Shown here piece after piece: positions 9,970 through 19,382 of a stretch of DNA of 64,000 bases (the first letter of the stretch is position 1; the number at the start of each line of letters is the position of its first letter). Made by a program: the position numbers and the translations under genes. The stretch is from DATKYQ01 sp035528415 (GTDB taxonomy: Bacteria > Myxococcota > B64-G9), in contig DATKYQ010000040.1 of NCBI GenBank assembly GCA_035528415.1, positions 1 to 64,000 of the forward strand, given 5' to 3'. The notes beneath the pieces are model-generated. The model had not been told where the DNA came from and ran no database searches. It saw nothing but the letters and a program-made list of their open reading frames with translations.

Positions 9970-11295
9970 CTATTCTTCCACTACACCTGATGCCCCAAGC
10001 GCGTATAGTGTTCCATAGGTGTCCACCACAAATATCTTTCCCTCTGCAACAGCCAGCGAGCGCCCGACCTCATCTTCCTCGTGTTCCAGCTCAACGGTCC
10101 AACGGATCTTTTTTTCCAACCTATCTACACCTGTCACGTGAGATCCCTCTCCGATGTATATCATCCGACCGTGAACCACCGGGGGAGTCAGCGTGCCATG
10201 GGTCAGAAGAAGTTCCCAAAGGTATTTACCCGTGTCGGCATCGTACGCGATGATTGAGTTTGACTTTTGGGCCCCCCTTCTCAGGCCCTTGTTGCCTGCG
10301 TAGACAATTCCATCAACTATAACGGGGGCGATGGAGGCGTTGTAGTGATCGTGAAGAAACCAACGATACAATCCCGATGATTTTTTAATAGCCGATATAT
10401 TATCGTCCTCATCTGGAAAATGCACCAGGAAGACGGAATCTCCAGATACAACAGGGAACCGCATCTCGTGGATCGAAGGCGTTGGGCTTCTCAGCCGCAG
10501 CTTGCAGGTTCGGGAATCAACACCAAAGAGAGCACCACCATCAAAGGCCACATAGAGGACCCGGCCTTCCAGAGACATGGTTGCAAGGCCTGCTGCCACT
10601 TCTCCAGATTTTCCGGTTCCAGGTTGCCGAAAAGAGCATACTTCGTGACCTGAAGCAGCATCTAAGACCACCACTGAATTACCACATGGAGCATGATAAA
10701 TGTAGCCGTCTGCAGACAATATCGAGACACCTCTCATGTGGTGTATCTTCTGACTGCACTCCCAACTCCTTGACCAGCTCACCTTGCCAGAAGAAGCACC
10801 CACCTTGAAAAGGGCTTCCTTAGCGTCAAGGAAAAATACGAAACCGCTGTAATAGGTAGGCGTCATGGAGTACACCCCAGATTTATGCCGCCATAGTTCC
10901 TTTCCATCTGCCGCCGAGTAAGCACCCACCCAGAACCTGCCCGCGGCGAACACCTTGCCCTCGGCAACGGAGACACTTCTAGTTAGGTTTGGCCATGGAC
11001 GTGGTGCTGCATAGTAGACGGTGCTACCAATTGTGGTCATAGGAATTGGACCAGTGGGCTCCTCATCCTGCAGGTTCCTGCTTCTGAGTGCCCAGAGGAT
11101 TTTCGGCGCCTCAACCAGAGCTTGTTCGGGATGTGAGGCCACGGCGTTCCGGGACGGGTTCCCGAGGAACATTGGCCAGGCGTTGCCGTTGCTTGGTGCA
11201 GGCTTCTGGGCTGTCACTGACATTCCGAACAATATCGTAAAAACAATCAAAAGCAATGAGTGGTACCCACGGCTCTTGAACATTAACCGGTGCAT
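9970..11295 (-). CDS. Secreted PQQ-like beta-propeller repeat protein
   Basis: A 441-residue exported protein. An N-terminal hydrophobic signal (about 10-28, LLLIVFTILFGMSVTAQ) is followed by repeated Trp-docking PQQ-propeller units such as GAYSAADGKELWRHKSG, VGASSGKVSWSRSWE, VVLDAASGHEVCSF, IAYDADTGKYLWELLLTHG and RLEKKIRWTVE. These propellers are scaffolds (BamB-like) or, rarely, dehydrogenases; no catalytic residues are recognisable, so a structural or binding role is more likely. It starts 3 bp after the stop of the giant upstream lipoprotein gene and probably shares its transcript. Composition is visibly AT-richer than the translation genes, suggesting different ancestry. A second in-frame start at 11283 is possible. 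Confidence 0.78.
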   Translation of the reverse strand: MHRLMFKSRGYHSLLLIVFTILFGMSVTAQKPAPSNGNAWPMFLGNPSRNAVASHPEQALVEAPKILWALRSRNLQDEEPTGPIPMTTIGSTVYYAAPRPWPNLTRSVSVAEGKVFAAGRFWVGAYSAADGKELWRHKSGVYSMTPTYYSGFVFFLDAKEALFKVGASSGKVSWSRSWECSQKIHHMRGVSILSADGYIYHAPCGNSVVVLDAASGHEVCSFRQPGTGKSGEVAAGLATMSLEGRVLYVAFDGGALFGVDSRTCKLRLRSPTPSIHEMRFPVVSGDSVFLVHFPDEDDNISAIKKSSGLYRWFLHDHYNASIAPVIVDGIVYAGNKGLRRGAQKSNSIIAYDADTGKYLWELLLTHGTLTPPVVHGRMIYIGEGSHVTGVDRLEKKIRWTVELEHEEDEVGRSLAVAEGKIFVVDTYGTLYALGASGVVEE

Positions 11296-11298
11296 GAC

Positions 11299-14200
11299 TC
11301 ACCTCGGGCAGGATATCGTCTTGTTGATGTTCCAGTTTATAGAACATCCCGTGGGAACGATGCATTGCCCATTTTCCTTCACTTCCATCTGGTAGGGCTG
11401 GACGGGACATTTCTTTAAAGAAAACTCAATGTGTTCATAATCAAGCTCCTTCCATTCCTCCATGAACGGTGACCATCCCGGGTTATTACAGCGTTCACAG
11501 AAGAACCCATGATTGCCAAAGGCCTTCGTGATATAATGTGGTTCGTTGCATGTATTCAGCTCAGTGAAGCTGTCTGGGAACTGGCCGTGAATATCATTTC
11601 TGGAGGAGTCGTGCCCTTCCCTGCCGAACTTCTTTGCACCCTGCTGTGTTGTCTGACTTGAAGAAGTCTGGATCCTCATGTCATTGAATACAGCGTACCA
11701 CTCACCAACCATTACCTTCTCACCTAAATCTTCAATCACTCCACTGTCGCTGTCCCAGTTCCAGGCAACCTTGAGTCCAATGGCGTGTATCCCAGAACAA
11801 TCGCAGCACGTATCAACTTCTTCAGGTATGTGAAAGTTGATCGGATGCGCACAAACAGTGAACTCATACTCGTCAAGCTTCTTTTCGCCGGGCTGGCAGA
11901 AAGCCTTGATGGTAACGTCGTTTGGGCCCTCACTCTGTTGTCCGTCCTGTCCGCCCCACAACGGGAATGCCTTGTACCCACTTTCAAGGTCAGATACAGA
12001 GAGAGTCTTTTCAAGAAGGGTTCCAGCTTGATCGAATGTAACGGACCCGGCCACCGCCGGCTCAAGCTTTAGCTTTATTCCATCGGTGCATTCGTTCAAG
12101 AACTTCTTCTTGATCCTGAAACCTATCTCTTCCGCGAGGCCGTCGTCTCCTACAGGTGACTCCACCCTCGGCGGTATCCTCACCCAATCGTTGAAGTGAC
12201 CCAGTGAGAATTTTGCGATGCCGGAGATCTGCACCTTATTATGGTAGTAATGCGGACCGTCACCATTAGTACCTGAAAACGGCACCTCAAACTCTGTCTC
12301 TTCTATAAGTTTCCTAGACGGCACTTTGAATGAATATCGCCAGCCGGGCAATGCCTGCAGAGGCGGCTGCATCACCGGAAGACTCATGTTTCCGCAATGA
12401 CCGTTGCCAAGATAAAGCAGCAACATTTGAGTATCAGCTGTTTCCGGTGGGCTATCTTTACAGTAACACGTCACCTCATCTCTCAGAGAACTGATAGGCC
12501 CCCACACCAATACGTGAAAGTTCCAATTCTTCCCGCCTTGGCCCTCTGAGCCGGCAAATTCAAAAGGAAGTTCTATTGGATGAGTTCCCTTATGAAAAAC
12601 ATAGTTGTAGCATCCTTCGGCAGGTTGCTGGCTTATGGTATAATCACCCGGTTCAATGGTTGTATGGCGCTTGTCGTTGATACCTCCTTCAATATGATAT
12701 ATCTTGCTCCCGCCGATGTCCGAGAGCCTCATAAAGAATGACGTTTTCTTGTTGACCAGGTTGAGATTTATCGTGGGCCATTCCTTGGGGTCAGAAGGCG
12801 TGTTGCTGAAATGCATCTCCTTGATCTCCACGAACATCATCTCCGGAGGATCGCCCAGGTTGTCGAGGGGATGTAAATCGTCCGTGGTACCAGAAGGAAA
12901 ACTAGGCGGCACGCATCCGCCGTCGGACTGGTTGTCGTGATCCGTGTCCCAGTTCATGGGATTGGTGCCCATTTCGAGTTCTTCACCGTCGCTTACGCAA
13001 TCACCGTCGGAATCGGGATTATTCGTATAGGTCACCTCACCGTCGACGCCAGGCGTCAATTCCTCAAGATCGGTCAACCCGTCTCCGTCGGAGTCGTTAC
13101 ATGCATCGCCTAGGCTGTCACCGTTTTCATCTCTGTTCGTAGGATCGTAGGCCTGTGGACACAGGTCGCAGGCGTCGCCAACTCCGTCGCCGTCTGCGTC
13201 TGGCTGCCAGCTGCTGTAATCGGCGTGCTCGGGGCACAGGTCGCAGTTGTCGCCCAATCCATCGCCGTCCGAGTCGGGTGCCTCGTCGCATTGGTTGAGA
13301 TCGATGTTGCAGGTTATCGGTAAGCCGGTAATTGTCAGTCCACAATCGGCGTCTCCAGCGCAGAAATCGGTCGGCTTGTCGGGGCACGGGTCATCGGAAT
13401 CCTTCACTCCGTCCCCATCTCGGTCCCCGTCGCACATGTCGCCCATCCCGTCTCCGTCTGTGTCCGCCTGGTCGGGGTTCAACATCTTCGGACAATTGTC
13501 GCACAGATCTCCGGAGCCATCACCGTCGGTGTCAGTCTGGTCGGATGGAGCGACATTCGGGCAGTTGTCAGTTGCGTTGTCAACACCGTCTCCGTCTATA
13601 TCATCGTCGCACGCGTTTCCGATCCCGTCACCGTCAAAGTCATACTGGTCGGGGTTGGGCACGTCGATGCAGTTGTCGTCGCAGTTGCCGTTGTTGAAGT
13701 TCGCGCAAGGCACGTCGCCGGCCGTGCCGCTGACGTCGCCGTCATCAAGCACGCCGTCGAAATCGGCGTCGAAGTCGCAGTCGTCGCCGATGCCGTCCAA
13801 ATCGCCGTCCAGTTGATCAGCGTTCGAGACCATGGGACAATTGTCGCACGAATCGCCGATGCCGTCATGGTCCGAGTCGAGGTGCCGGCTGCAGCGCCCG
13901 ACTGTATTGCAGGTGCTGTCCGTATAACAATCGTCAGGCGTGTCGCAGCTCGGCGTCTTAATACCCGGGCAGGAATCTAGCCCGTTGGGAATGCCGTCAC
14001 CGTCAATGTCGCCGCCTTGGTCACAGGCGTCGCCGCAAAATGGATCGGTATCGTAAGGCGGAGAGCCGCAGTTGCCGTCGCTGTCCATTTGATAACCCTG
14101 AACTGTCCAGCACCGGTCGCAGGCGTCGCCGATGCCGTCATCATCTGCATCCGCCTGTTCGAAGTTGGAAACACCCGGACAGTTGTCGTCGCAGTCAAGA

Positions 14201-17200
14201 TTTTCACCTCCGAAGCACGGCGCATCACCCGCGATGCCGCTGCCGTCGCCGTCGTCGGGCACCCAGTCTCCGTCAGGGTCGTCACAGGCGTCGCCCACGC
14301 CGTCGTTGTTCCAATCGTCTTGCCAGGGGTTCATGATCGCCGGACAATTGTCACACGCGTCACCGACGCCGTCGGAATCGTCGTCCCCCTGGACGGAGTT
14401 TGAAAGTTGTGGGCAATTGTCGCACACGTTGCCGATGTCGTCGGCGTCGCTGTCTTGCTGGCTGGGATTGGCATGCTGCGGGCAGTTGTCGTCAGCATAA
14501 TTATAACCGTCACCATCGATGTCTGTCTCACAGGCATCGCCTTCGCCGTCCAGATCTGAATCGACCTGATCGACATTTGAAACTGCCGAGCAGTTGTCGC
14601 ATGCGTCGCCCCAGCCGTCGCCGTCGCCATCTTCCTGCTGCTGATTTGCCGTGAAACGGCAGTTGTCATCGCAGCCTTGGCTCTCCCCGCTTGTACAAGG
14701 GATGTCACCCGCAATGCCCGAACCGTCTCCTTCGTCGGGGATTCCATCTCCGTCGGAATCCAACTCGCAGGCATTGCCGATGCCGTCGCCGTCCGTATCA
14801 ATCTGGTCGGGATTGGGGTCTTCAGGGCAATTGTCGTCGCAGCCTTCGAAAGCACCGTCGCTGCAGGGATGGTTGCCCCAGATACCGTCGCCGTCCCCAT
14901 CGAGGCTTACCCCGTCACCATCCGCATCCAGATCGCAGGCGTCGCCCACACCGTCCCAGTTCCAGTCGGCCTGGTCGGGATTGGCAATCGGCACACAGTT
15001 GTCGCAGTCATCGCCGATGCCGTCTGGTTCTAGTTCTGAATCCGCCTGGTCCGAGTTGACAACTAAAGGACAATTATCGCATGCATCGCCAACCCCGTCA
15101 CTGTCGCCGTCTGATTGATCGGGATTGGGTTCTTCAGGGCAGTTGTCAACGCCATCTCCCACGCCGTCTGAATCGGTATCCAGGAAAACCACCATGCGAA
15201 CCATGTTGTTGCCGCTGTCCGCCACCAGAAACACGTCCGCTTCCCGCGAATAGTCGAGCCCATGCGGCAAATCCAGCGTCGCCGTGGCTATTGAGCCGGA
15301 CAGGTGACCTGGTTCGTCCGTTTGACCCACGAAGGGCGCCGCGCTCAGATCCTCCAGCGACAATGCCAGAATTTGGTGGTGACTGGTGTCGGAAACCACC
15401 AGATACTTGTCGACACAGCCCATGCCCGGCTCGCAGGCCGGCACCACCGCTAGGCCTCGCGGGCACGAGAGCGGAGTGTCCGGGCCGTAGCCCCCGTAGG
15501 TTGCCGGTGCATCCCTCGCACAACCGGCCTCGTAGCCCGGCCCATTGCCCATGACGGTCTGCATTTCACCGGGTTGCAGCGTGATGTCCCCGATCACTGC
15601 GGCGATGCCGGGCTCGCCGCACTCGCCCGTGACGTTAACCGCCCGCACGCGTGCATTGCCCGTGTCCGCTATGAAAAGGACATTTGCATCGGCGGCAACC
15701 AGGCTGGTCTCTGTATCCTCGGGCAACGCCAGGGGCACCTGCGTTGCGCAGGCGGGCGTTTTGTCGCCAGCCGCGTCGAACCCGGCGACGCCCGTCCCCG
15801 CGATTGTCTTCACCAACAAACCGTTTGCGCCCTCGTATATCTTCCTAACCCGGTTCGCCCGCAAGGGGCTGTCGAGCGGCGTATATAGATCAGACGGCTT
15901 CGTCTCGGCGAAGTAAATGGTCCCGTCCGCCGCGACATCAATGCCGATGACCACGTTCACCGCCGAGTTCTCTGGAGGCACGTCCTCGCCCGCGTCGTCT
16001 CCGCCGCCGGCGATCAATACCGGCTGCGGGTTGAACGGATCGGGCTCGCGTGGATCGTAACGCCAGATTTTCGAACCCATGTTGACGGGAAACGCGCCCG
16101 GCGGGATCAGTATGTAGTTCTTGGCATAGTACCAAATGACAACGGGAAAATCGTTCTGGTACTCCACGCGCATGGCGAACGCAGTGTAGCGCGAATGCCC
16201 GCCGTTTCCGAGATCATCGTACGTCAACAATGACTCGTACAGGTTGCGTTGTGTGAGATCGTAGAATTCGTTGTTATTGACGGAGAAGTAATCGAGCGCG
16301 CTGCGCCAGTTGTGGTAACCCGATCTATAGAGTTCGTTGTAACCGATCTTTAAGACATCGATATTCCCAAGCTGGAAGAAGATCGAGTCGACCGCGGTGG
16401 GGTACTGAATCATGCTTTGATCCGCGTGGCCCCCGTACAGTCCCGGCGGGCAAACGCAGCCTGCCGGGTTGCCGATAGAGCAGAGGCCATCGGCTGTAGA
16501 TGCGCACATTGTATAGGGCTCGGGCGGATCTGGTTCAACCCCGGCCAGCGGCAGCAGCACGAACTCCGGCCCCGGGATGCCGTCCTGGAACATCGACAGG
16601 CTGTCGGTCCAGCCCTCTACCAGAGCCAGATCGGCAAGCGCCCCTGCGCTTTCCAAAAGTTGCCAGTCGGGCTGCGCCGCCTCGCGTTTGAAGAGTTTGA
16701 CTCTTGCGCTGCGCGTGCGGAAGAAACGCCTCAGCGAGTCGGAGTACGGGATGCGTACTTGCACCTGGCCTGTAAGCTCGGCACCCTCGATATAGATCTC
16801 CACCACCGGGCCTATCTCGACGTAATCCGTGGGCAACCCGGCGGGCTCCGCGGCTTCGTCGATGAAAACATAGCCAGGCCCGTCCACGGCGCCGGCCGGC
16901 ACCGTTATCGACGCGCCCTGTATGTGGCTCTCGGGATCCGTCACCTCGACAACCGTCTCCCTCGCCGGCGCCACCTCGCCGAATGCGGCCGGCAGGCTTC
17001 CCTGCTCGCCCCTGTAGACGACAACTTCCGCTTGAGCCGCGTTGCCGGCCGCATCGTAGGCTGTCGCCGTCAGCGTGTTCAAACCGGAAGCCAGCGGCAC
17101 CGTCGCGGTGAAACGAAATCCCTCCAGGATAGCCGGCAGGCCATTGACCTCCACGGAGACCACTCGACCCGAATCGTCCGTCGCCGTTCCGGTAACCTGC

Positions 17201-18612
17201 ACGCCGGTCGCCGCCGTGATGGCAAGGTTTGGCGGCGTCTCTATCTGAACCACCGGGGGCTCCAGGTCATCTGGAACATAACTGATGGTGACTTCCAGGT
17301 ACGATCCCGGTTTCGAGCGCAACTCCACGCCGAGCACATGCTCACCCTCGCCAAGGTGAATCGCTTTCTCGACGATCGCCACGTTCTGGTTGAAATTCTC
17401 GGGACCTATCACCGCCACGCCGTCTACAGAGATCACCGCGGAGGAAACGCGATTGCCGTGCGGCGGCTCATGCTCCCCGTTTTGGACGACCAGGCAGACG
17501 CCCCCGGAAGAAGGCATGAGAAATGTTTCCGTTACATCGACCGGTTTTCCTTTCGCCCGCACATACCGCTCGGGTCCGAATATCTTGCTGGTGTGCGGTC
17601 CCTCGGCACAGGGATCGATTACTTCTTCGCCCGGCGTTTGTTCGAGATTGACAACCAGGGGCTCTCCGGTGTTCCCCGCAAGATCCGTTGCCCGAACGGA
17701 AATCGCGTTCGAGAAGGGACTGACCGGAGTGCGGGTTGAGAACATCCCCGAAGAGTCCACCTGCAAGAAGGTCGGCTCCCAGCCCCCTTCGACTCCAATA
17801 AAACCCCAGGGCTCCGTGCCGCCGGCAAGGACTATCTCGCCGGGGTCACCCGGAAGCCGGGTCAACTGCACGGCAGGTGGCGGTGGCGGCACATGATCTC
17901 CCAGGCCACGCATGAGTTTGCCAAGCTGCTCTCCATCAAGGCATCCAAGATTTTCAGCAGAAACCCGCACGGCAACCAGCCACTGAACGACAGGATTCTC
18001 CACGACCATTCCCGCATCGTGGTGCCGGCCTGAACTCCCGGCCAGCACCTCCCAGGCTTCTACGATCTCCCGGGCAAGTTCATTTTCCCCGTTGTCCCAT
18101 CTCTCCGTGGCAAGCTCGCATGATTCAAGCAACGCTTCGGCCACCTCGATCATCGATTTCTCGCCACCATAAACGAGACGCACAACCTCCTGCCGGTCGG
18201 CTTCCAGGCCGGATACGTCCAGGATCGCAAGGACCACGGTGGCCAGCCGCCGCTTACGGTCCAGTCCGTCCAGAGACGGATAAACCCGCCCATCGACATC
18301 TCCCCTGTCGATGTCCTCGATGAGGCCAAACAACTGCGGCCCACAAGACCACACGCCGGTGTCTTTCGAGACGGCGTTCTTTATCTCTTCAATAGCGAGG
18401 TCACCCGGAGCCGAACGGTGATAGAGCATGAACCAGTCTTTTTCCAGTTTCTCGACCGGAAGCTCAGCGAGATCTGAAAGGTACGAAAGCGGCGGCGCGG
18501 TTCTCGCCCCCCCCCCTCCGAGATCCAGAAAGCAGCTTGCGGCTATTCCCGTGCCGACCAGCAGCGCGGTAAGGAACGTGATTCCCCGGTGCTGCCCGAT
18601 CACTCTCGCCAT
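11299..18612 (-). CDS. Giant lipoprotein with Ig-like, NHL and thrombospondin type 3 repeats
   Basis: A 2437-residue protein starting with a lipoprotein signal (lipobox IAASC, Cys 27), so probably anchored in the outer membrane. In order: an N-terminal region of unknown fold; Ig-like segments (about 245-330 and 450-540, the second ending in TATAYDAAGNAAQAEV); a ZU5/IPT-like stretch; an NHL-like propeller (about 930-1140, LFIADTGNARVRAV, FLVADSGNNMVRMV); about 19 thrombospondin type 3 Ca-binding repeats (about 1140-1905, DxDGDGxxDxxDNCP type); and a C-terminal ~530 residues without a recognised domain. A G10 run in the coding strand (18507-18516) falls just after the lipobox. The AT content rises below about base 12,900, inside the gene. 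Calcium-stabilised surface adhesion is the likely general role, by inference. Confidence 0.8.
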   Translation of the reverse strand: MARVIGQHRGITFLTALLVGTGIAASCFLDLGGGGARTAPPLSYLSDLAELPVEKLEKDWFMLYHRSAPGDLAIEEIKNAVSKDTGVWSCGPQLFGLIEDIDRGDVDGRVYPSLDGLDRKRRLATVVLAILDVSGLEADRQEVVRLVYGGEKSMIEVAEALLESCELATERWDNGENELAREIVEAWEVLAGSSGRHHDAGMVVENPVVQWLVAVRVSAENLGCLDGEQLGKLMRGLGDHVPPPPPAVQLTRLPGDPGEIVLAGGTEPWGFIGVEGGWEPTFLQVDSSGMFSTRTPVSPFSNAISVRATDLAGNTGEPLVVNLEQTPGEEVIDPCAEGPHTSKIFGPERYVRAKGKPVDVTETFLMPSSGGVCLVVQNGEHEPPHGNRVSSAVISVDGVAVIGPENFNQNVAIVEKAIHLGEGEHVLGVELRSKPGSYLEVTISYVPDDLEPPVVQIETPPNLAITAATGVQVTGTATDDSGRVVSVEVNGLPAILEGFRFTATVPLASGLNTLTATAYDAAGNAAQAEVVVYRGEQGSLPAAFGEVAPARETVVEVTDPESHIQGASITVPAGAVDGPGYVFIDEAAEPAGLPTDYVEIGPVVEIYIEGAELTGQVQVRIPYSDSLRRFFRTRSARVKLFKREAAQPDWQLLESAGALADLALVEGWTDSLSMFQDGIPGPEFVLLPLAGVEPDPPEPYTMCASTADGLCSIGNPAGCVCPPGLYGGHADQSMIQYPTAVDSIFFQLGNIDVLKIGYNELYRSGYHNWRSALDYFSVNNNEFYDLTQRNLYESLLTYDDLGNGGHSRYTAFAMRVEYQNDFPVVIWYYAKNYILIPPGAFPVNMGSKIWRYDPREPDPFNPQPVLIAGGGDDAGEDVPPENSAVNVVIGIDVAADGTIYFAETKPSDLYTPLDSPLRANRVRKIYEGANGLLVKTIAGTGVAGFDAAGDKTPACATQVPLALPEDTETSLVAADANVLFIADTGNARVRAVNVTGECGEPGIAAVIGDITLQPGEMQTVMGNGPGYEAGCARDAPATYGGYGPDTPLSCPRGLAVVPACEPGMGCVDKYLVVSDTSHHQILALSLEDLSAAPFVGQTDEPGHLSGSIATATLDLPHGLDYSREADVFLVADSGNNMVRMVVFLDTDSDGVGDGVDNCPEEPNPDQSDGDSDGVGDACDNCPLVVNSDQADSELEPDGIGDDCDNCVPIANPDQADWNWDGVGDACDLDADGDGVSLDGDGDGIWGNHPCSDGAFEGCDDNCPEDPNPDQIDTDGDGIGNACELDSDGDGIPDEGDGSGIAGDIPCTSGESQGCDDNCRFTANQQQEDGDGDGWGDACDNCSAVSNVDQVDSDLDGEGDACETDIDGDGYNYADDNCPQHANPSQQDSDADDIGNVCDNCPQLSNSVQGDDDSDGVGDACDNCPAIMNPWQDDWNNDGVGDACDDPDGDWVPDDGDGSGIAGDAPCFGGENLDCDDNCPGVSNFEQADADDDGIGDACDRCWTVQGYQMDSDGNCGSPPYDTDPFCGDACDQGGDIDGDGIPNGLDSCPGIKTPSCDTPDDCYTDSTCNTVGRCSRHLDSDHDGIGDSCDNCPMVSNADQLDGDLDGIGDDCDFDADFDGVLDDGDVSGTAGDVPCANFNNGNCDDNCIDVPNPDQYDFDGDGIGNACDDDIDGDGVDNATDNCPNVAPSDQTDTDGDGSGDLCDNCPKMLNPDQADTDGDGMGDMCDGDRDGDGVKDSDDPCPDKPTDFCAGDADCGLTITGLPITCNIDLNQCDEAPDSDGDGLGDNCDLCPEHADYSSWQPDADGDGVGDACDLCPQAYDPTNRDENGDSLGDACNDSDGDGLTDLEELTPGVDGEVTYTNNPDSDGDCVSDGEELEMGTNPMNWDTDHDNQSDGGCVPPSFPSGTTDDLHPLDNLGDPPEMMFVEIKEMHFSNTPSDPKEWPTINLNLVNKKTSFFMRLSDIGGSKIYHIEGGINDKRHTTIEPGDYTISQQPAEGCYNYVFHKGTHPIELPFEFAGSEGQGGKNWNFHVLVWGPISSLRDEVTCYCKDSPPETADTQMLLLYLGNGHCGNMSLPVMQPPLQALPGWRYSFKVPSRKLIEETEFEVPFSGTNGDGPHYYHNKVQISGIAKFSLGHFNDWVRIPPRVESPVGDDGLAEEIGFRIKKKFLNECTDGIKLKLEPAVAGSVTFDQAGTLLEKTLSVSDLESGYKAFPLWGGQDGQQSEGPNDVTIKAFCQPGEKKLDEYEFTVCAHPINFHIPEEVDTCCDCSGIHAIGLKVAWNWDSDSGVIEDLGEKVMVGEWYAVFNDMRIQTSSSQTTQQGAKKFGREGHDSSRNDIHGQFPDSFTELNTCNEPHYITKAFGNHGFFCERCNNPGWSPFMEEWKELDYEHIEFSLKKCPVQPYQMEVKENGQCIVPTGCSINWNINKTISCPR

Positions 18613-18658
18613 GACGCCCTCCCGCGAAAGAGTTTGTAGTCTTCTATTTGATTACCAG

Positions 18659-18689
18659 ATCGTACTCCCGCGGGCATGTAGGCTGTCAA
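18659..18689 (-). promoter_or_regulatory. Candidate sigma70 promoter of the giant lipoprotein gene
   Basis: Reading the minus strand, TTGACA (18684-18689) and TACGAT (18659-18664) are 19 bp apart, about 46 bp upstream of the ATG at 18612, which has GGGAGGG just before it. The spacing is long for sigma70, so this is tentative. Confidence 0.4.
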
Positions 18690-18758
18690 GGAAGACATGT
18701 GGGAGGAGGTGGGATTCATGCGGGTCTGGCCTCATGCTCCAACTCGTTAACTTTTAGT

Positions 18759-18787
18759 TTGACTTTCCGTGAGGATACGCATAGGGT
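18759..18787 (+). promoter_or_regulatory. Candidate sigma70 promoter of rpsO-pnp-dut
   Basis: TTGACT (18759-18764) and TAGGGT (18782-18787) are separated by 17 bp and lie 65 bp upstream of the rpsO start. This promoter would be needed because rpsO is cut off from the truB operon by antisense genes. The 239-bp gap between 18612 and 18852 holds this and the divergent promoter of the lipoprotein gene. Confidence 0.6.
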
Positions 18788-18851
18788 TGCCGCCATTCAC
18801 GTTCACGTGGCGGGGTATTGGCCCCCCGCCGCGCATGTCAGGAGGTTGGCC

Positions 18852-19121
18852 ATGCCTACTCCAGCCGATCAGAAAATCGAAGTCATCTCGAAGCATAAGC
18901 TCCACGAGGGAGATACCGGCTCCCCGGAGGTGCAGATTGCGCTGATGACTCATCGCATCCTGCACCTCACCGAGCACTTCAAGATTCACAAGAAAGATCA
19001 CCACTCCCGGCGCGGCTTGCTGAAGCTGGTCAGCCGGCGCAGGAGTTTACTGAACTACCTGAAAAAGGGAGACATGAATCGCTACCGCTCGATAATCGCG
19101 GCCCTGGGGCTGCGTAAGTAG
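18852..19121 (+). CDS. rpsO: 30S ribosomal protein S15
   Basis: An 89-residue S15, a primary 16S rRNA-binding protein. Typical family features: HEGDTGSPEVQIALMTHRILHLTEHFKIHKKDHHSRRGLLKLVSRRRSLLNYLKK, given here in parts: GDTGSPEVQI (about 21-30), HKKDHHSRRGLL (about 43-54), YRSIIAALGLRK at the end. ATG 18852 is preceded by GGAGG at 6-7 nt; in-frame extension upstream to 18648 has no homology. It normally follows truB; here it has its own upstream promoter candidate. A 261-bp leader then separates it from pnp. Confidence 0.96.
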   Translation: MPTPADQKIEVISKHKLHEGDTGSPEVQIALMTHRILHLTEHFKIHKKDHHSRRGLLKLVSRRRSLLNYLKKGDMNRYRSIIAALGLRK

Positions 19122-19216
19122 CCCAGACCTCGGCGGTAGTTGAAAAAAATTGGCATCCACCCGGCACGATCGGTGACGGTTGGGTTGGTGGTCGGGCAGG
19201 CCGCCATTGGTTCTGA

Positions 19217-19249
19217 ATCTCCGCTCTCGATAATATCGAGGCCGGAGAT
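19217..19249 (+). promoter_or_regulatory. Long hairpin in the pnp leader
   Basis: ATCTCCG (19217-19223) pairs with CGGAGAT (19243-19249), and CTCGAT (19226-19231) pairs with ATCGAG (19235-19240) around a 3-base loop. A U-G pair joins the two stems, with a single C-C mismatch. It lies in the 261-bp rpsO-pnp spacer, about 130 bp before pnp. In E. coli the equivalent leader hairpin is cut by RNase III and underlies PNPase autoregulation; the same job here is inference from position and shape. No T-tract follows, so it is not an intrinsic terminator. Confidence 0.5.
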
Positions 19250-19382
19250 GTAGGACTGATAGCATCCTGCCTGGACATTCGCTTTCCCGCACATTGCTCT
19301 GTCTGGTGGTTCTCTAAGGCGGTGCCACGTGGCCCGTCGAACAGGTGAAGCACATTCACCGAAGAACTACGAAAGGACACAC

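Noticed and set aside
12950..15180. Repeated DNA blocks with a regular spacing, first considered as a tandem or CRISPR-like array
   Set aside because: The blocks are coding thrombospondin type 3 repeats (DNCP, DGDG) of varying sequence, without identical repeats and spacers.
16417..17739. 440-residue plus-strand frame antisense to the giant lipoprotein
   Set aside because: Arg/His-rich antisense product without any domain; the minus-strand frame has a signal, Ig-like, NHL and repeat homology and continues on both sides.
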